Assembly: GCF_900996225.1 (NCBI RefSeq)
Contig: NZ_CAAJGL010000112.1
Location: 186,001 to 250,000 of the forward strand
Length of the DNA stretch: 64,000 nucleotides
Source of the DNA: Paraburkholderia sp. BCC1884
GTDB lineage: Bacteria > Pseudomonadota > Gammaproteobacteria > Burkholderiales > Burkholderiaceae
Reading direction: 5' to 3'
Below are positions 43,252 to 51,787 of this stretch, one piece after another. Within the stretch, counting starts at the first letter, position 1. The number at the start of each line of letters is the position of its first letter. The notes under the pieces were generated by a model that had not been told where the DNA came from, searched no databases, and worked only from the letters and a program-made list of their open reading frames with translations. The position numbers and the translations under genes were made by a program.

Positions 43252-43375
43252 ATCGCGCGCAGCGGTTTCAACGAATCGAAGCGCGCCGCGCGGACTTAAA
43301 AAGTCCGCGCGGCGCCAGTAAAATGGCACGGAGCCTGTTTGCAGCCGCCGTGCCGCAGACCCAAACGGAAAATGT

Positions 43376-43717
43376 ATGCCTCAAATCGTTGTCCTGCCCC
43401 ACGTCGAACTGTGCCCGGAAGGCGCGGTGATCGAGGCCGTGCCCGGCAAAAGCATCTGCGACAATCTGCTCGATAACGGCATCGAAATCGAGCACGCTTG
43501 CGAGAAGTCCTGCGCGTGCACGACCTGTCACGTGATCGTGCGTGAGGGTTTCGCCGCCTTGACGCCGTCCGAGGAAGACGAGGACGATCTGTTGGACAGA
43601 GCGTGGGGGCTCGAACCGAGTTCGCGTCTGTCATGCCAGGCGATGGTGCCGGCCGGGCAGGATCTGGTTGTCGAAATCCCGCGCTACTCGATCAATCACG
43701 CGAAGGAAAACCACTAA
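43376..43717 (+). CDS. fdx: 2Fe-2S ferredoxin of the Isc system
   Basis: Adrenodoxin-type ferredoxin that donates electrons during cluster assembly. 113 residues. Ligands Cys42-X5-Cys48-X2-Cys51 (HACEKSCACTTCH) and Cys87 (LSCQAM), plus the extra Cys46 known in this subgroup. Start MPQIVVLPHVELCPEG. It is followed 15 bp downstream by iscX. Confidence 0.97.
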   Translation: MPQIVVLPHVELCPEGAVIEAVPGKSICDNLLDNGIEIEHACEKSCACTTCHVIVREGFAALTPSEEDEDDLLDRAWGLEPSSRLSCQAMVPAGQDLVVEIPRYSINHAKENH

Positions 43718-43732
43718 CAGGAGGATGCAGCC

Positions 43733-43930
43733 ATGAAGTGGACCGATACGCAAGACATCGCGATGGCCCTGACCGACAAGCACCAGGCCATCGATCCGCA
43801 ACAGGTGCGCTTCACCGACTTGCACCGTTGGGTCACCGAACTGGAAGGATTCGACGACGATCCTGACCGGTCGAACGAAAAGATCCTCGAGGCGATTCAG
43901 GCTGCATGGATTGAAGACGCGGATTACTGA
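43733..43930 (+). CDS. iscX: Fe-S assembly protein IscX
   Basis: A 65-residue acidic helix-turn-helix protein that binds IscS and may act as iron donor or regulator. MKWTDTQDIAMALTDKHQ, DLHRWV and EAIQAAWIEDADY are typical of the family. ATG preceded by AGGAGG. Last gene of the isc cluster, closed by a strong terminator. Confidence 0.95.
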   Translation: MKWTDTQDIAMALTDKHQAIDPQQVRFTDLHRWVTELEGFDDDPDRSNEKILEAIQAAWIEDADY

Positions 43931-43966
43931 GTTTGAATGCTGGGCGCCGCTGCGGCGCCGGCAAAG

Positions 43967-43998
43967 AAAAAGGCGATTCCATTGGAATCGCCTTTTTT
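43967..43998. terminator. Terminator of the isc cluster
   Basis: GGCGATTCC and GGAATCGCC pair around ATT with A5 before and T6 after. It also ends the convergent gene. Confidence 0.92.
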
Positions 43999-44029
43999 AT
44001 CGCCTGCGGCAAACGTCGAGTTTGGCTGA

Positions 44030-44761
44030 TTAGCTCGCGACCAGCGTGCCGTTCTCGATCCGCACGCGCTGGCCTTGCTGGAACGGCGGCGCCTCGTGGT
44101 ACGTGAAGTAGCGCGTCTTGCCGCTTTCCATATGCACGCGCACCGAATACGAGGTGGTGCTGCGGATATGTTTTTCGACCGAGTTACCCGCGAGCCCGCC
44201 GCCGACCACGCCGAGCACCGTCATCGCCGTGCGTCCGCCGCCACCGCCGAACTGATTGCCGACCAGACCGCCTGCTACCGCGCCACCGACCGCACCGATA
44301 CCCGTGCCATGGCCTTCCTGGCGCACGGCCGAGATACCGACCACCGTGCCGCAAGTCGAACAGTACGCCGCTTGAGGCGGAGGCTGTTGCGCGTATTGCG
44401 GTGCGGCCTGCGCCTGTTGTTGCTGGGCATATTGTTGCTGCTGCGCAGGAGTCGGAGCAGGCGTGGGCGGAGCGGGCTGTTGAGCCGCTTGCTGCTGAGC
44501 GGTTTGCTGTTGTGCCGCCTGTTGCGCCGACGGGCTGGCGGGTGCCGCCGAATCGACCACGCCGGGCTGTCCACCCGGCTGCGTCGTCACCTGTGCGGCT
44601 TGCGTCTGATCGCTTTGCGCGCCGCTGCTCGACGCCTTCGGGAACACGCCCGTCACGGCCGCGGTGGCGACCAGACTGGCGATGATGACCGCTCCTGCCG
44701 CCGTGGCGACGAGTGGGTGAATGCGGCGTGGTTGGCTAGGTTGCGTGTTGGGATTGTCCAT
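44030..44761 (-). CDS. Glycine-zipper membrane/envelope protein, Gln-rich
   Basis: A 243-residue protein. A hydrophobic segment (about 18-42, PLVATAAGAVIIASLVATAA) acts as membrane anchor or signal. A Gln/Ala/Pro-rich low-complexity region (about 65-135) follows, then a SlyB/PcP-like glycine-zipper domain (GIGAVGGAVAGGLVGNQFGG, then GVVGGGLAGNSVEKHI) and a C-terminal beta domain. Lone CXXC at YCSTCG just before the zipper. I use ATG 44761, with GGAGGCC upstream, instead of a longer version. Role in envelope integrity is plausible from the family but unproven. Confidence 0.8.
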   Translation of the reverse strand: MDNPNTQPSQPRRIHPLVATAAGAVIIASLVATAAVTGVFPKASSSGAQSDQTQAAQVTTQPGGQPGVVDSAAPASPSAQQAAQQQTAQQQAAQQPAPPTPAPTPAQQQQYAQQQQAQAAPQYAQQPPPQAAYCSTCGTVVGISAVRQEGHGTGIGAVGGAVAGGLVGNQFGGGGGRTAMTVLGVVGGGLAGNSVEKHIRSTTSYSVRVHMESGKTRYFTYHEAPPFQQGQRVRIENGTLVAS

Positions 44762-45080
44762 ATTGGCCTCCGTCTGAGCAGAGTCGACTTTTGTTGAAAC
44801 CCAGTGTCGGGCAAAACGCGCCAAGCCGGGTTTCAATTTGTAACGAACTGCAGGCAATTTGCGCGACGCTAGCACATCCAAGCGCGCGCCGCGTCGTGGC
44901 GCGCCTTGTGTCTCTTAAGTGCACGCGACAAACCTTACCGGCAGCAGCCCGGCAGCACTTGCGCAACTTTTACCGATGGTTACAAACCGTCAGCCAGCGC
45001 AGAAGCCGCTTGCTCTTTAACCAGCAAGAAAAAAGCCCGGCAGCGAGCCGGGCTTTTTCATCGAGCAAATCACGCAGCGA
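44762..45080. other. Intergenic region between glycine-zipper gene and lysS
   Basis: A 319-bp gap. It carries the upstream region of the glycine-zipper gene, where a GAAACCC/GGGTTTC inverted pair lies at about 44797-44833, and the lysS terminator at 45028-45058. I see no gene. Confidence 0.5.
45028..45058. terminator. Terminator of lysS
   Basis: AGCCCGGC and GCCGGGCT pair around AGCGA, with A6 before and T5 after. It lies 22 bp downstream of the lysS stop codon on the minus strand. Confidence 0.88.
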
Positions 45081-46622
45081 TCAGTCTTCGCGACGCAGAT
45101 GCGGGAACAGAATCACGTCGCGGATGCTCGGGCTGTCGGTCAGCATCATCACCAGACGGTCGATGCCGATACCGCAACCACCCGCCGGCGGCATGCCGTA
45201 TTCCAGCGCGCGGATGTAGTCCGCGTCGTAGAACATGGCTTCTTCGTCACCGGCGTCTTTCTGGTCGACCTGCTTCCTGAAGCGGGCGGCCTGATCTTCC
45301 GGATCGTTCAGCTCCGAGAAGCCGTTGGCGATTTCACGGCCGGTGATGAACAGCTCGAAGCGCTCGGTGATGCCGGGCGCCGCGTCCGACGCACGTGCGA
45401 GCGGCGACACTTCGACCGGGTAGTCGATGATGTAAGTCGGCTCCCACAATTGCGACTCGGCCGTTTCCTCGAACAGCGCGAGTTGCAGCGAGCCCACACC
45501 GGCGTTCAGGAACTGCGGCTGCGAGGCGTCCACGCCGAACTTCTTCAGCTCGGTGCGCAGGAAGGCGCTGTCGGCGAGTTGCTCGTTGGTGTATTGCGGC
45601 GCGTATTTCTGGATCGCCTGCGTGATCGTGAGGCGATGGAACGGCTTGGCCAGATCGAGCTCGCGGCCCTGATAGGTGATCGTCGCGGTGCCGAGCGAGT
45701 CGATCGCGGCCTGACGGATCAGTTGCTCGACGAAGTCCATCAGCCACTTGTAATCGGTGTACGCCGCGTAGAACTCGATCATCGTGAATTCCGGATTGTG
45801 GCGCACGGACACGCCCTCATTGCGGAAGTTACGGTTGATCTCGAACACACGCTCGAAGCCGCCGACCACCAGGCGCTTCAAATACAGTTCCGGCGCGATG
45901 CGCAGATACATCTGCATATCGAGCGCGTTGTGGTGCGTGGTGAACGGCTTGGCTGCGGCGCCGCCCGGAATCGGGTGCAGCATCGGCGTTTCGACTTCCA
46001 TGAAGTCGGCGTCCGACATGAACTTGCGGATCGACGAAATCGTTTTGGTACGTGCCACGAAAGTCTTGCGCGTTTCCGGCGTGACGATCAGGTCGACGTA
46101 GCGCTGGCGGTACTTCATTTCCTGGTCGGCGAGGCCGTGGAACTTGTCCGGCAGCGGACGCAGCGACTTCGACAGCAGACGCAGTTCGGTACAACGCACC
46201 GAGAGTTCGCCCTTGTTGGTACGGAACAGCACGCCGCGCGCCGCGACGATGTCGCCCATGTCCCACTTCTTGAAGGCGTCGTACGTTTCCTGACCGATGT
46301 CGGCAGGCGTGATGAAGAACTGGATCTGACCCGAACCGTCGCGCACGGTGGCAAAGCTGGCCTTACCCATTACGCGCTTGAGCATCATGCGGCCGGCGAT
46401 CGCGACTTCGAGCGGATTCGCTTCGAGCGTTTCCTTGTCGGTCTCTGCATATTGCGTCTGCAGATCGTCGGCGTGATGCGTAGGGCGGAAATCGTTCGGA
46501 TAGGCGACGCCGTGCTCACGCAACTCGCGCAGCTTTTCGCGGCGCTCGGTCATGAGCTTGTTTTCGTCCATCTCGGGCGCCGGATTGGGCTGGGCCGCAT
46601 TCGGCTGGGTCGGTTCGGTCAT
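45081..46622 (-). CDS. lysS: Lysyl-tRNA synthetase, class II
   Basis: Charges tRNA-Lys. 513 residues, the class II LysS length. N-terminal OB-fold for anticodon binding (EVAIAGRMMLKRVMGKASFA), then class II motif 1 around FMEVETPMLHPIPGGA, motif 2 NRNFRNEGVSVRHNPEFTMI and motif 3 GCGIGIDRLVMMLTD. The N-terminus has a Pro/Asn-rich extension of about 20 residues. It follows prfB on the same strand after 142 bp. Confidence 0.98.
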   Translation of the reverse strand: MTEPTQPNAAQPNPAPEMDENKLMTERREKLRELREHGVAYPNDFRPTHHADDLQTQYAETDKETLEANPLEVAIAGRMMLKRVMGKASFATVRDGSGQIQFFITPADIGQETYDAFKKWDMGDIVAARGVLFRTNKGELSVRCTELRLLSKSLRPLPDKFHGLADQEMKYRQRYVDLIVTPETRKTFVARTKTISSIRKFMSDADFMEVETPMLHPIPGGAAAKPFTTHHNALDMQMYLRIAPELYLKRLVVGGFERVFEINRNFRNEGVSVRHNPEFTMIEFYAAYTDYKWLMDFVEQLIRQAAIDSLGTATITYQGRELDLAKPFHRLTITQAIQKYAPQYTNEQLADSAFLRTELKKFGVDASQPQFLNAGVGSLQLALFEETAESQLWEPTYIIDYPVEVSPLARASDAAPGITERFELFITGREIANGFSELNDPEDQAARFRKQVDQKDAGDEEAMFYDADYIRALEYGMPPAGGCGIGIDRLVMMLTDSPSIRDVILFPHLRRED

Positions 46623-46764
46623 GATGATTGGGTATTCGGTGACCCGCAGGGAAGACCCACGTGCGGGTGGCCAGTCAGTGTAAAACCTCAGGCGGTAAAA
46701 AGAGGCGGCGCGACAGTGCAGGGCAGAGCGCGCCGGTTGTGCTCGAGTGGCGTTCGTGTCGGGC

Positions 46765-47869
46765 TTACACGCCCTGTTTCAGGCTCGCGCTGATGAACGG
46801 ATCGAGGTCGCCGTCGAGCACGCTCTTGGTGTTGCTGATTTCGACGTTGGTGCGCAAATCCTTGATACGGCTGTTGTCCAGCACGTACGAGCGGATCTGG
46901 TGACCCCAGCCCACATCGGTCTTGCCGGCTTCGAGCTTGTCCTGCTCTTCCTGACGTTTGCGGATTTCCGCTTCGTACAGGCGCGATTTCAGCATGGCCA
47001 TGGCTTCGGCACGGTTGCGGTGCTGCGAACGGTCGTTCTGGCACTGCACGACGATGCCCGACGGCATGTGCGTGATACGCACCGCGGAGTCGGTCTTGTT
47101 GATGTGCTGACCGCCCGCACCGGAAGCGCGATACGTGTCGACGCGCAGATCGGCCGGATTGATGTCCACTTCGATCGAGTCGTCGATTTCCGGGTACACG
47201 AACACCGACGAGAACGACGTATGACGACCACCCGACGAGTCGAACGGCGACTTGCGCACGAGGCGGTGCACGCCGGTTTCGGTGCGCAGGAAGCCGTAGG
47301 CGTATTCGCCTTCGATCTTGATCGTGGCGTTCTTGATGCCCGCGACGTCGCCGTCGGTCTGTTCCAGCACTTCGGTCTTGAAGCCCTTGCGCTCGCAGTA
47401 ACGCAGATACTGGCGCAGCAGCATGGACGCCCAGTCGCACGCCTCGGTGCCGCCGGCACCCGCCTGGATGTCGAGGAAGGCGTTGTTCGGATCGGCCGGA
47501 TTCGCGAACATGCGGCGGAATTCCATATCCCCCACGCGCGCTTCCAGGGCTTGCGCATCCGTTTCGCAGGCGATCAGCGTTTCGTCGTCGCTTTCTTCAC
47601 GGGCCATTTCGAACAGGTCGAGCGCATCGCGCAGGTCGTCGTGAAGCGCTGTGAGTTTGCCGACCGTGTCGTCGAGCAGTTTCTTTTCCCGGCCGAGGGC
47701 CTGGGCGTGTTTCGAGTCGTTCCAGACGTTCGGGTCTTCGAGTTCCCGGTTGACTTCGATTAGACGCAGTGCTTTGTCGTCGTAGTCAAAGATACCCCCG
47801 TAGGTCGGCCGCGCGCGTGCGCAGGTCTACCAGAGAGGCTTCGATCGCGTTGAGACGTTCCGCTTCCAT
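46765..47869 (-). CDS. prfB: Peptide chain release factor 2, with programmed +1 frameshift
   Basis: Recognises UGA and UAA stop codons. The protein of 367 residues is made from two frames: codons 1-27 (47869-47789, MEAERLNAIEASLVDLRTRA to GYL) and, after skipping the T at 47788, the main frame 47787-46765. The in-frame UGA (47788-47786) is read through only when RF2 is scarce. The main part has SPFDSSGGRHTS (SPF tripeptide that reads the stop codon) and SGAGGQHINKTDSAVR (catalytic GGQ). Without the shift the annotation would start falsely near 47607. It is upstream of lysS. Confidence 0.97.
47785..47800 (-). promoter_or_regulatory. prfB +1 frameshift site
   Basis: On the minus strand the sequence runs CGGGGGTATCTTTGAC: an internal Shine-Dalgarno-like GGGGG, then CTT followed by in-frame TGA and C. 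This is identical in its core to the well-known E. coli prfB autoregulatory site. The ribosome slips from CUU to UUU and continues with GAC. Confidence 0.97.
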
Positions 47870-48110
47870 GTCGATCTTTTATAGCTTCGTAAAAAGGGGA
47901 AATTATAGCCGATCGTGGGCGCGCGCCGGCAGCGCCTGAGCGATCCGGCGCGTGTTTGCGGTTGATTTTGCGGCGATTTTCGACGTTTTTGCGGATCTCG
48001 CCGAAGGTTCTGCGAGCGCTGGCTTTCAGTCGGCGACTTCGGTCTGGCGATTCGCTTCTTCCCGTCGCCACGCCGGTTCCCGCTGCGGCCCGGCACCGCA
48101 GAACACGGCT

Positions 48111-49817
48111 TTAGCTTGCCGCGTGCTCGACGATCAGTTGCACGCGCGACACGCCATTCCACGTATCGCTCGCCAGCCGGTAAGCGACGGTGGTGCGCGC
48201 GGGCAGCGTATCGGTGTGATTGAACCAGATCGCGTTGAAGCGCTGACGGCCGCGCACGAGTTGCAGCTTCAGATGCTTGTCCTTCACCAGCGCCTGCGAG
48301 GCGATGTCGAATTCGCCCGAGAACACCGGCGCCGGGAAGCCCTGGCCCCACACGGCGGCGTCGAGCATTTCGACGAATTGCGGCGTGAAGTAGGCGTCTT
48401 CCAGTTCACCGTCGGTCTCCACGGTGCGCGAGAGCGCTTCTTCGGACAGCCATTCGCGGCCGACCGCTTCGAACGCGGCGGTGAAACGCGGCACGTCGGC
48501 GGCGGCGAGCGTCAGGCCGGCGGCCATCGCGTGGCCGCCGAATTTGACGATCATGCCCGGCTCGCGCTTCGAGATCAGATCGAGCGCATCGCGCAGGTGG
48601 AAGCCCGCGATCGAGCGGCCCGAGCCCTTGACGGTCTGGCCGCTGTCATCGGCGAGCGCGAACGTGAACGAGGGCCGGTGGAACTTCTCCTTCAGGCGTC
48701 CGGCGACGATCCCGATCACCCCCTGATGCCAGCCCGGATTGAACAGGGTGATGGTGGTCGCACCCGCCGGATCGATGGTGGACAGGTCCTCGAGCGCCTG
48801 CTGCTGCATACCGGCTTCGATTTCGCGTCGTTCGCGGTTCATCGTGTCGAGTTGCTGGGCGAGGTCCCAGGCGCGGCCGATGTCGTCGGTGGTCAGGCAT
48901 TCGATGCCGAGCGACATGTCCGACAGACGGCCCGCCGCGTTCAGGCGCGGCCCCAGCGCAAAGCCGAGATCGAAACCCGAGGCGCTGCGGGCGTCGCGCG
49001 CGGCGGCGCGAAAGAGGGCGGCGATGCCGGGCTGCATCTTGCCTTTGCGGATGCGCTGCAGGCCTTGCGCGACCAATACGCGGTTATTGCCGTCGAGCTT
49101 GACCACGTCGGCGACCGTGCCGAGCGCGACCAGGTCGAGCAGGCCGTCGAGACGCGGTTCGGGCAGCGCGTCGCTGAAAGCATCGCGCCGGCGCAATTCC
49201 GCGCGCAACGCGAGCAGCACGTAAAACATCACGCCGACCCCCGCGATGCACTTGCTCGGGAACGTGCAGCCCGGCTGATTCGGATTGACGATCGCGCGCG
49301 CGGCGGGCAGCTCGTCGCCGGGCAAGTGATGGTCCGTGACCAGCACGTCGATGCCGAGCGCGTTGGCCGCTTCCACGCCGTCCACGCTGGCGATGCCGTT
49401 GTCGACCGTGATCAGCAACTCCGGCTTGCCGGCGGGATTGCGCGCGGCCAGTTCGACGATCTCCGGCGTCAGACCGTAGCCGTATTCGAAGCGGTTCGGC
49501 ACCAGATAATCGATCTGGCCGCCGAGCATGCGCAGGCCGCGCACCGCGACCGCGCAGGCGGTGGCGCCGTCGCAGTCGTAGTCGGCGACCACCAGCATGC
49601 GGCGTTTGTGCTGGATCGCGTCGGCGAGCAGCACGGCGGCTTCTTCGCAGCCCTTGAGTTCGACCGGCGGCACGAGCCGGGCGAGGCCGGTTTCGATTTC
49701 GTCCGGCATGCAGACGCCGCGCGACGCGTAGAGTCGCGCGAGCACCGGATGCAGGCCGTGGCGGGTGAGCACTTCGGCGTCGACGGGAGAGCAGGCGCGC
49801 GTAACGATTTGAGTCAT
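48111..49817 (-). CDS. recJ: Single-stranded-DNA-specific exonuclease RecJ
   Basis: 5'-3' ssDNA exonuclease of the DHH family, acting in RecF recombination and repair. 568 residues, the usual length. Motifs: VADYDCDGATACAVAV (motif I, Asp residues), ITVDNGIAS, VTDHHLPGDELP (DHH), and the C-terminal DHHA1 glycine motif GGHAMAAGLTLA. It lies 28 bp after the RpfE-like gene on the same strand and 241 bp before prfB. Confidence 0.97.
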   Translation of the reverse strand: MTQIVTRACSPVDAEVLTRHGLHPVLARLYASRGVCMPDEIETGLARLVPPVELKGCEEAAVLLADAIQHKRRMLVVADYDCDGATACAVAVRGLRMLGGQIDYLVPNRFEYGYGLTPEIVELAARNPAGKPELLITVDNGIASVDGVEAANALGIDVLVTDHHLPGDELPAARAIVNPNQPGCTFPSKCIAGVGVMFYVLLALRAELRRRDAFSDALPEPRLDGLLDLVALGTVADVVKLDGNNRVLVAQGLQRIRKGKMQPGIAALFRAAARDARSASGFDLGFALGPRLNAAGRLSDMSLGIECLTTDDIGRAWDLAQQLDTMNRERREIEAGMQQQALEDLSTIDPAGATTITLFNPGWHQGVIGIVAGRLKEKFHRPSFTFALADDSGQTVKGSGRSIAGFHLRDALDLISKREPGMIVKFGGHAMAAGLTLAAADVPRFTAAFEAVGREWLSEEALSRTVETDGELEDAYFTPQFVEMLDAAVWGQGFPAPVFSGEFDIASQALVKDKHLKLQLVRGRQRFNAIWFNHTDTLPARTTVAYRLASDTWNGVSRVQLIVEHAAS

Positions 49818-49845
49818 TCGGAAAGGCCGTGGAGCAAACAGTCAA

Positions 49846-50985
49846 TCATTCGATGAAAAGCGAAGCGAGCACGCGCCGTCGCCAGAATTTGCGCAGGTCG
49901 CCGCGTGTGACCGTCAGCGTCACCGAACCGGTGTCGCCGCACAAGGTCAGGCCGAGTTCGCCGAGTTCGCCGGATTGCAAGGCGGCGAGCGCTGGGTCGA
50001 ACCAGTCCGTTTGCAGGGCGGCGAAGGCGTCGTTCCAGCGTGCCCAGTCCTGCTCGATGTAGGGCGCGGAGAACGGATCGAGTTCGACGAGGGTGGCGGC
50101 GTTCGTCGTGGCCGCGGTCGTTGAGTTAGCCGTGTTCGCGGATGCGCGGTTCGAAGCCGTCGCCCGCCATGCCGCGAACGACGCCGGCGGGGCGCCGGTT
50201 TCGACCCCGGCCGTCATCGCGAGGCCGCGCGTGGCCGCCGCATCGGAAAGCACCCGCGCGAACGGGCTATGGACCGGCTGCGCCGCGCCTTGCGCGTGAA
50301 ACCAGATCGAGTTGACGGCCGGCAGGCCGCGCGCTTCGCGCGCTTCGTTCACGGGATGCTCGAACCAGGCCATCTGCACTTCGTTCTGCAGCTTCATCCA
50401 CGCGCGCGAACGCTCGCCGGAATGAGCCTCGTGCGGCAGCCAGATTTCGATGTTGCGGCCGCTCGCGCGCAGCGGCGAAGCGCCGGCGAGCGTGCCGAAG
50501 CCGTCGCCCGACAAATACCAGCGCGCGGGTCGCGGCGCTTCGATGCGCACGCCGAGTTCTTCGATCAACGGTCGGGCCACGGCCAGCAGCGCGCCGGCTT
50601 CGTCGTCGGACAGGTCGAGCGCGGCGGGATCGATCAGCACGAGATGGTCGCGCGCGATCCGCACATGCACCGGCTGCACGCAGGCCCATGTCGCGCTGCC
50701 GGGGTCGCCGCCGTCGGCGCGCAGCATGTATGGCGCGAGCGGCGCTTCGTCGGCGGCCGCCGTGCCGGACGGCAAGGCGCCGAACTGGCGGGCCACCCAG
50801 CGCTCGTGCGGCAGCGTACGTTGAAAATCTTCGCCGACCACGCGTTCCACCAGCGTCGCGCGCGCGACCATCCGGTCGAGGGCCGGACTCTGGATGGCGT
50901 GAAGGGCGGTGGAGGCGTCGGCTGCGGCGGGCAGCGCGAAGGGGAGGAGCAGATGGAGGCGGTCGGCGTGCATGATGCTGCGCAT
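49846..50985 (-). CDS. RpfE-like conserved protein
   Basis: A 379-residue cytoplasmic protein. I do not recognise catalytic motifs; ALPAAADASTALHAIQSPAL, ARPARWYLSGDGFGTLAGAS and NEVQMAWFEHPVNEARE are the most distinctive stretches. Its place directly upstream of recJ in an lysS-prfB-recJ row matches the Xanthomonas rpf region, where the gene next to recJ is rpfE, so I call it RpfE-like by context. There is a low-complexity Ala/Thr/Asn insert near residue 275. Start uncertain between ATG 50985 and 50973, neither with a ribosome site. Confidence 0.7.
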   Translation of the reverse strand: MRSIMHADRLHLLLPFALPAAADASTALHAIQSPALDRMVARATLVERVVGEDFQRTLPHERWVARQFGALPSGTAAADEAPLAPYMLRADGGDPGSATWACVQPVHVRIARDHLVLIDPAALDLSDDEAGALLAVARPLIEELGVRIEAPRPARWYLSGDGFGTLAGASPLRASGRNIEIWLPHEAHSGERSRAWMKLQNEVQMAWFEHPVNEAREARGLPAVNSIWFHAQGAAQPVHSPFARVLSDAAATRGLAMTAGVETGAPPASFAAWRATASNRASANTANSTTAATTNAATLVELDPFSAPYIEQDWARWNDAFAALQTDWFDPALAALQSGELGELGLTLCGDTGSVTLTVTRGDLRKFWRRRVLASLFIE

Positions 50986-51137
50986 TGTAGGGCAAAGAGT
51001 GCGAGTATTCCGATCATCCGTTCCCGCGCGAACTGACGGTTCGAAACAGCGCCGCGGCGGCGGGCCTGCCCGCCGGATGCCGTCCGGATTGCAGCAGCCG
51101 CGCGCGGCGGGACCGCGCCCATGACGAGGAGACCGGC

Positions 51138-51383
51138 ATGTCGCGAGAACTCAAAACCGAGCAGGAACTGCTCGAACTGGTGGTCAAGGCGCTCGACGCG
51201 AACCCGGCCACGGCCGGCTGGATTCCCACCGGCTTTCACGAAACCGCCGACGACGAAGACGGTTGCAACTGGGACATCAACCATCTGCACCGCGATCGCA
51301 AGGACGCCGACGCGCGCGATGCGGCGAGCGGCATCGCGGCGGGGATCATTAATGGTTTGCGCGGGCGCTATAACCTGCGCTAG
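51138..51383 (+). CDS. Small acidic orphan protein
   Basis: An 81-residue cytoplasmic protein starting MSRELKTEQELLELVVKALD. A good GAGGAGACC precedes the ATG. The N-terminal helix is acidic; the middle (ETADDEDGCNWDINHLHRD) is rich in Asp/His and might bind a metal, but this is speculation. I do not recognise a family. It is isolated between the RpfE-like gene (divergent) and lolC, and directly precedes tandem repeats. Confidence 0.65.
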   Translation: MSRELKTEQELLELVVKALDANPATAGWIPTGFHETADDEDGCNWDINHLHRDRKDADARDAASGIAAGIINGLRGRYNLR

Positions 51384-51385
51384 CC

Positions 51386-51427
51386 CGGCGAACGGCGAAC
51401 GGCGAACGGCGAACGGCGAACGGCGAA
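51386..51427 (+). repeat. Tandem repeat, six copies of CGGCGAA
   Basis: Six perfect copies of the 7-bp unit CGGCGAA start three bases after the stop codon of the small orphan gene. Confidence 0.95.
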
Positions 51428-51430
51428 CGG

Positions 51431-51462
51431 CGACCCAGCGACCCAGCGACCCAGCGACCCAG
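51431..51462 (+). repeat. Tandem repeat, four copies of CGACCCAG
   Basis: Four perfect copies of the 8-bp unit CGACCCAG begin three bases after the last CGGCGAA copy and share its CGA start. Confidence 0.95.
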
Positions 51463-51787
51463 CGAATCGGCCGCATGGCCAAGCCGCCGGGCCAGCCCGA
51501 GCCCACTGCGCTTATCCCACAGGCCATCTCCAGCGGGCCTTTGCGCGAAGGCGCGGCATTGTATGGCAAACTTCGCGCTTGATCGGGGTGGCGGCGACGG
51601 CAGCCACGGTTCTCGCCAACGCGGGGCCGGGAGGTGGGCTGGCGCACGCATTGCTACGACAGCGCGCGCCGTACCGGAACCATCCGCGTCGCCGCGACAC
51701 CAATGATCACGACGCTCGGGCCGCATGGCAGGCGCTTCACGCCTCTCGTGCGCGGCACAAAGCCGAAGAACGCAGAAAAGGATTCGC

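Larger units (their letters stand above)
51384..51787. other. Intergenic region with tandem repeats upstream of lolC
   Basis: A 404-bp gap. Its first 80 bp hold two different tandem repeats. The rest is high-GC without a gene I can support, though in-frame codons run into lolC from upstream. The lolC ribosome site AAAAGGA lies at its end. Confidence 0.5.

Noticed and set aside
47607..47869. Apparent frameshift mutation or assembly error at the start of prfB
   Set aside because: The GGGGGTATCTTTGAC context is the conserved programmed frameshift site, so the gene is intact.
51386..51462. CRISPR-like array
   Set aside because: Units are 7 and 8 bp without spacers, and no cas gene is present; these are simple tandem repeats.
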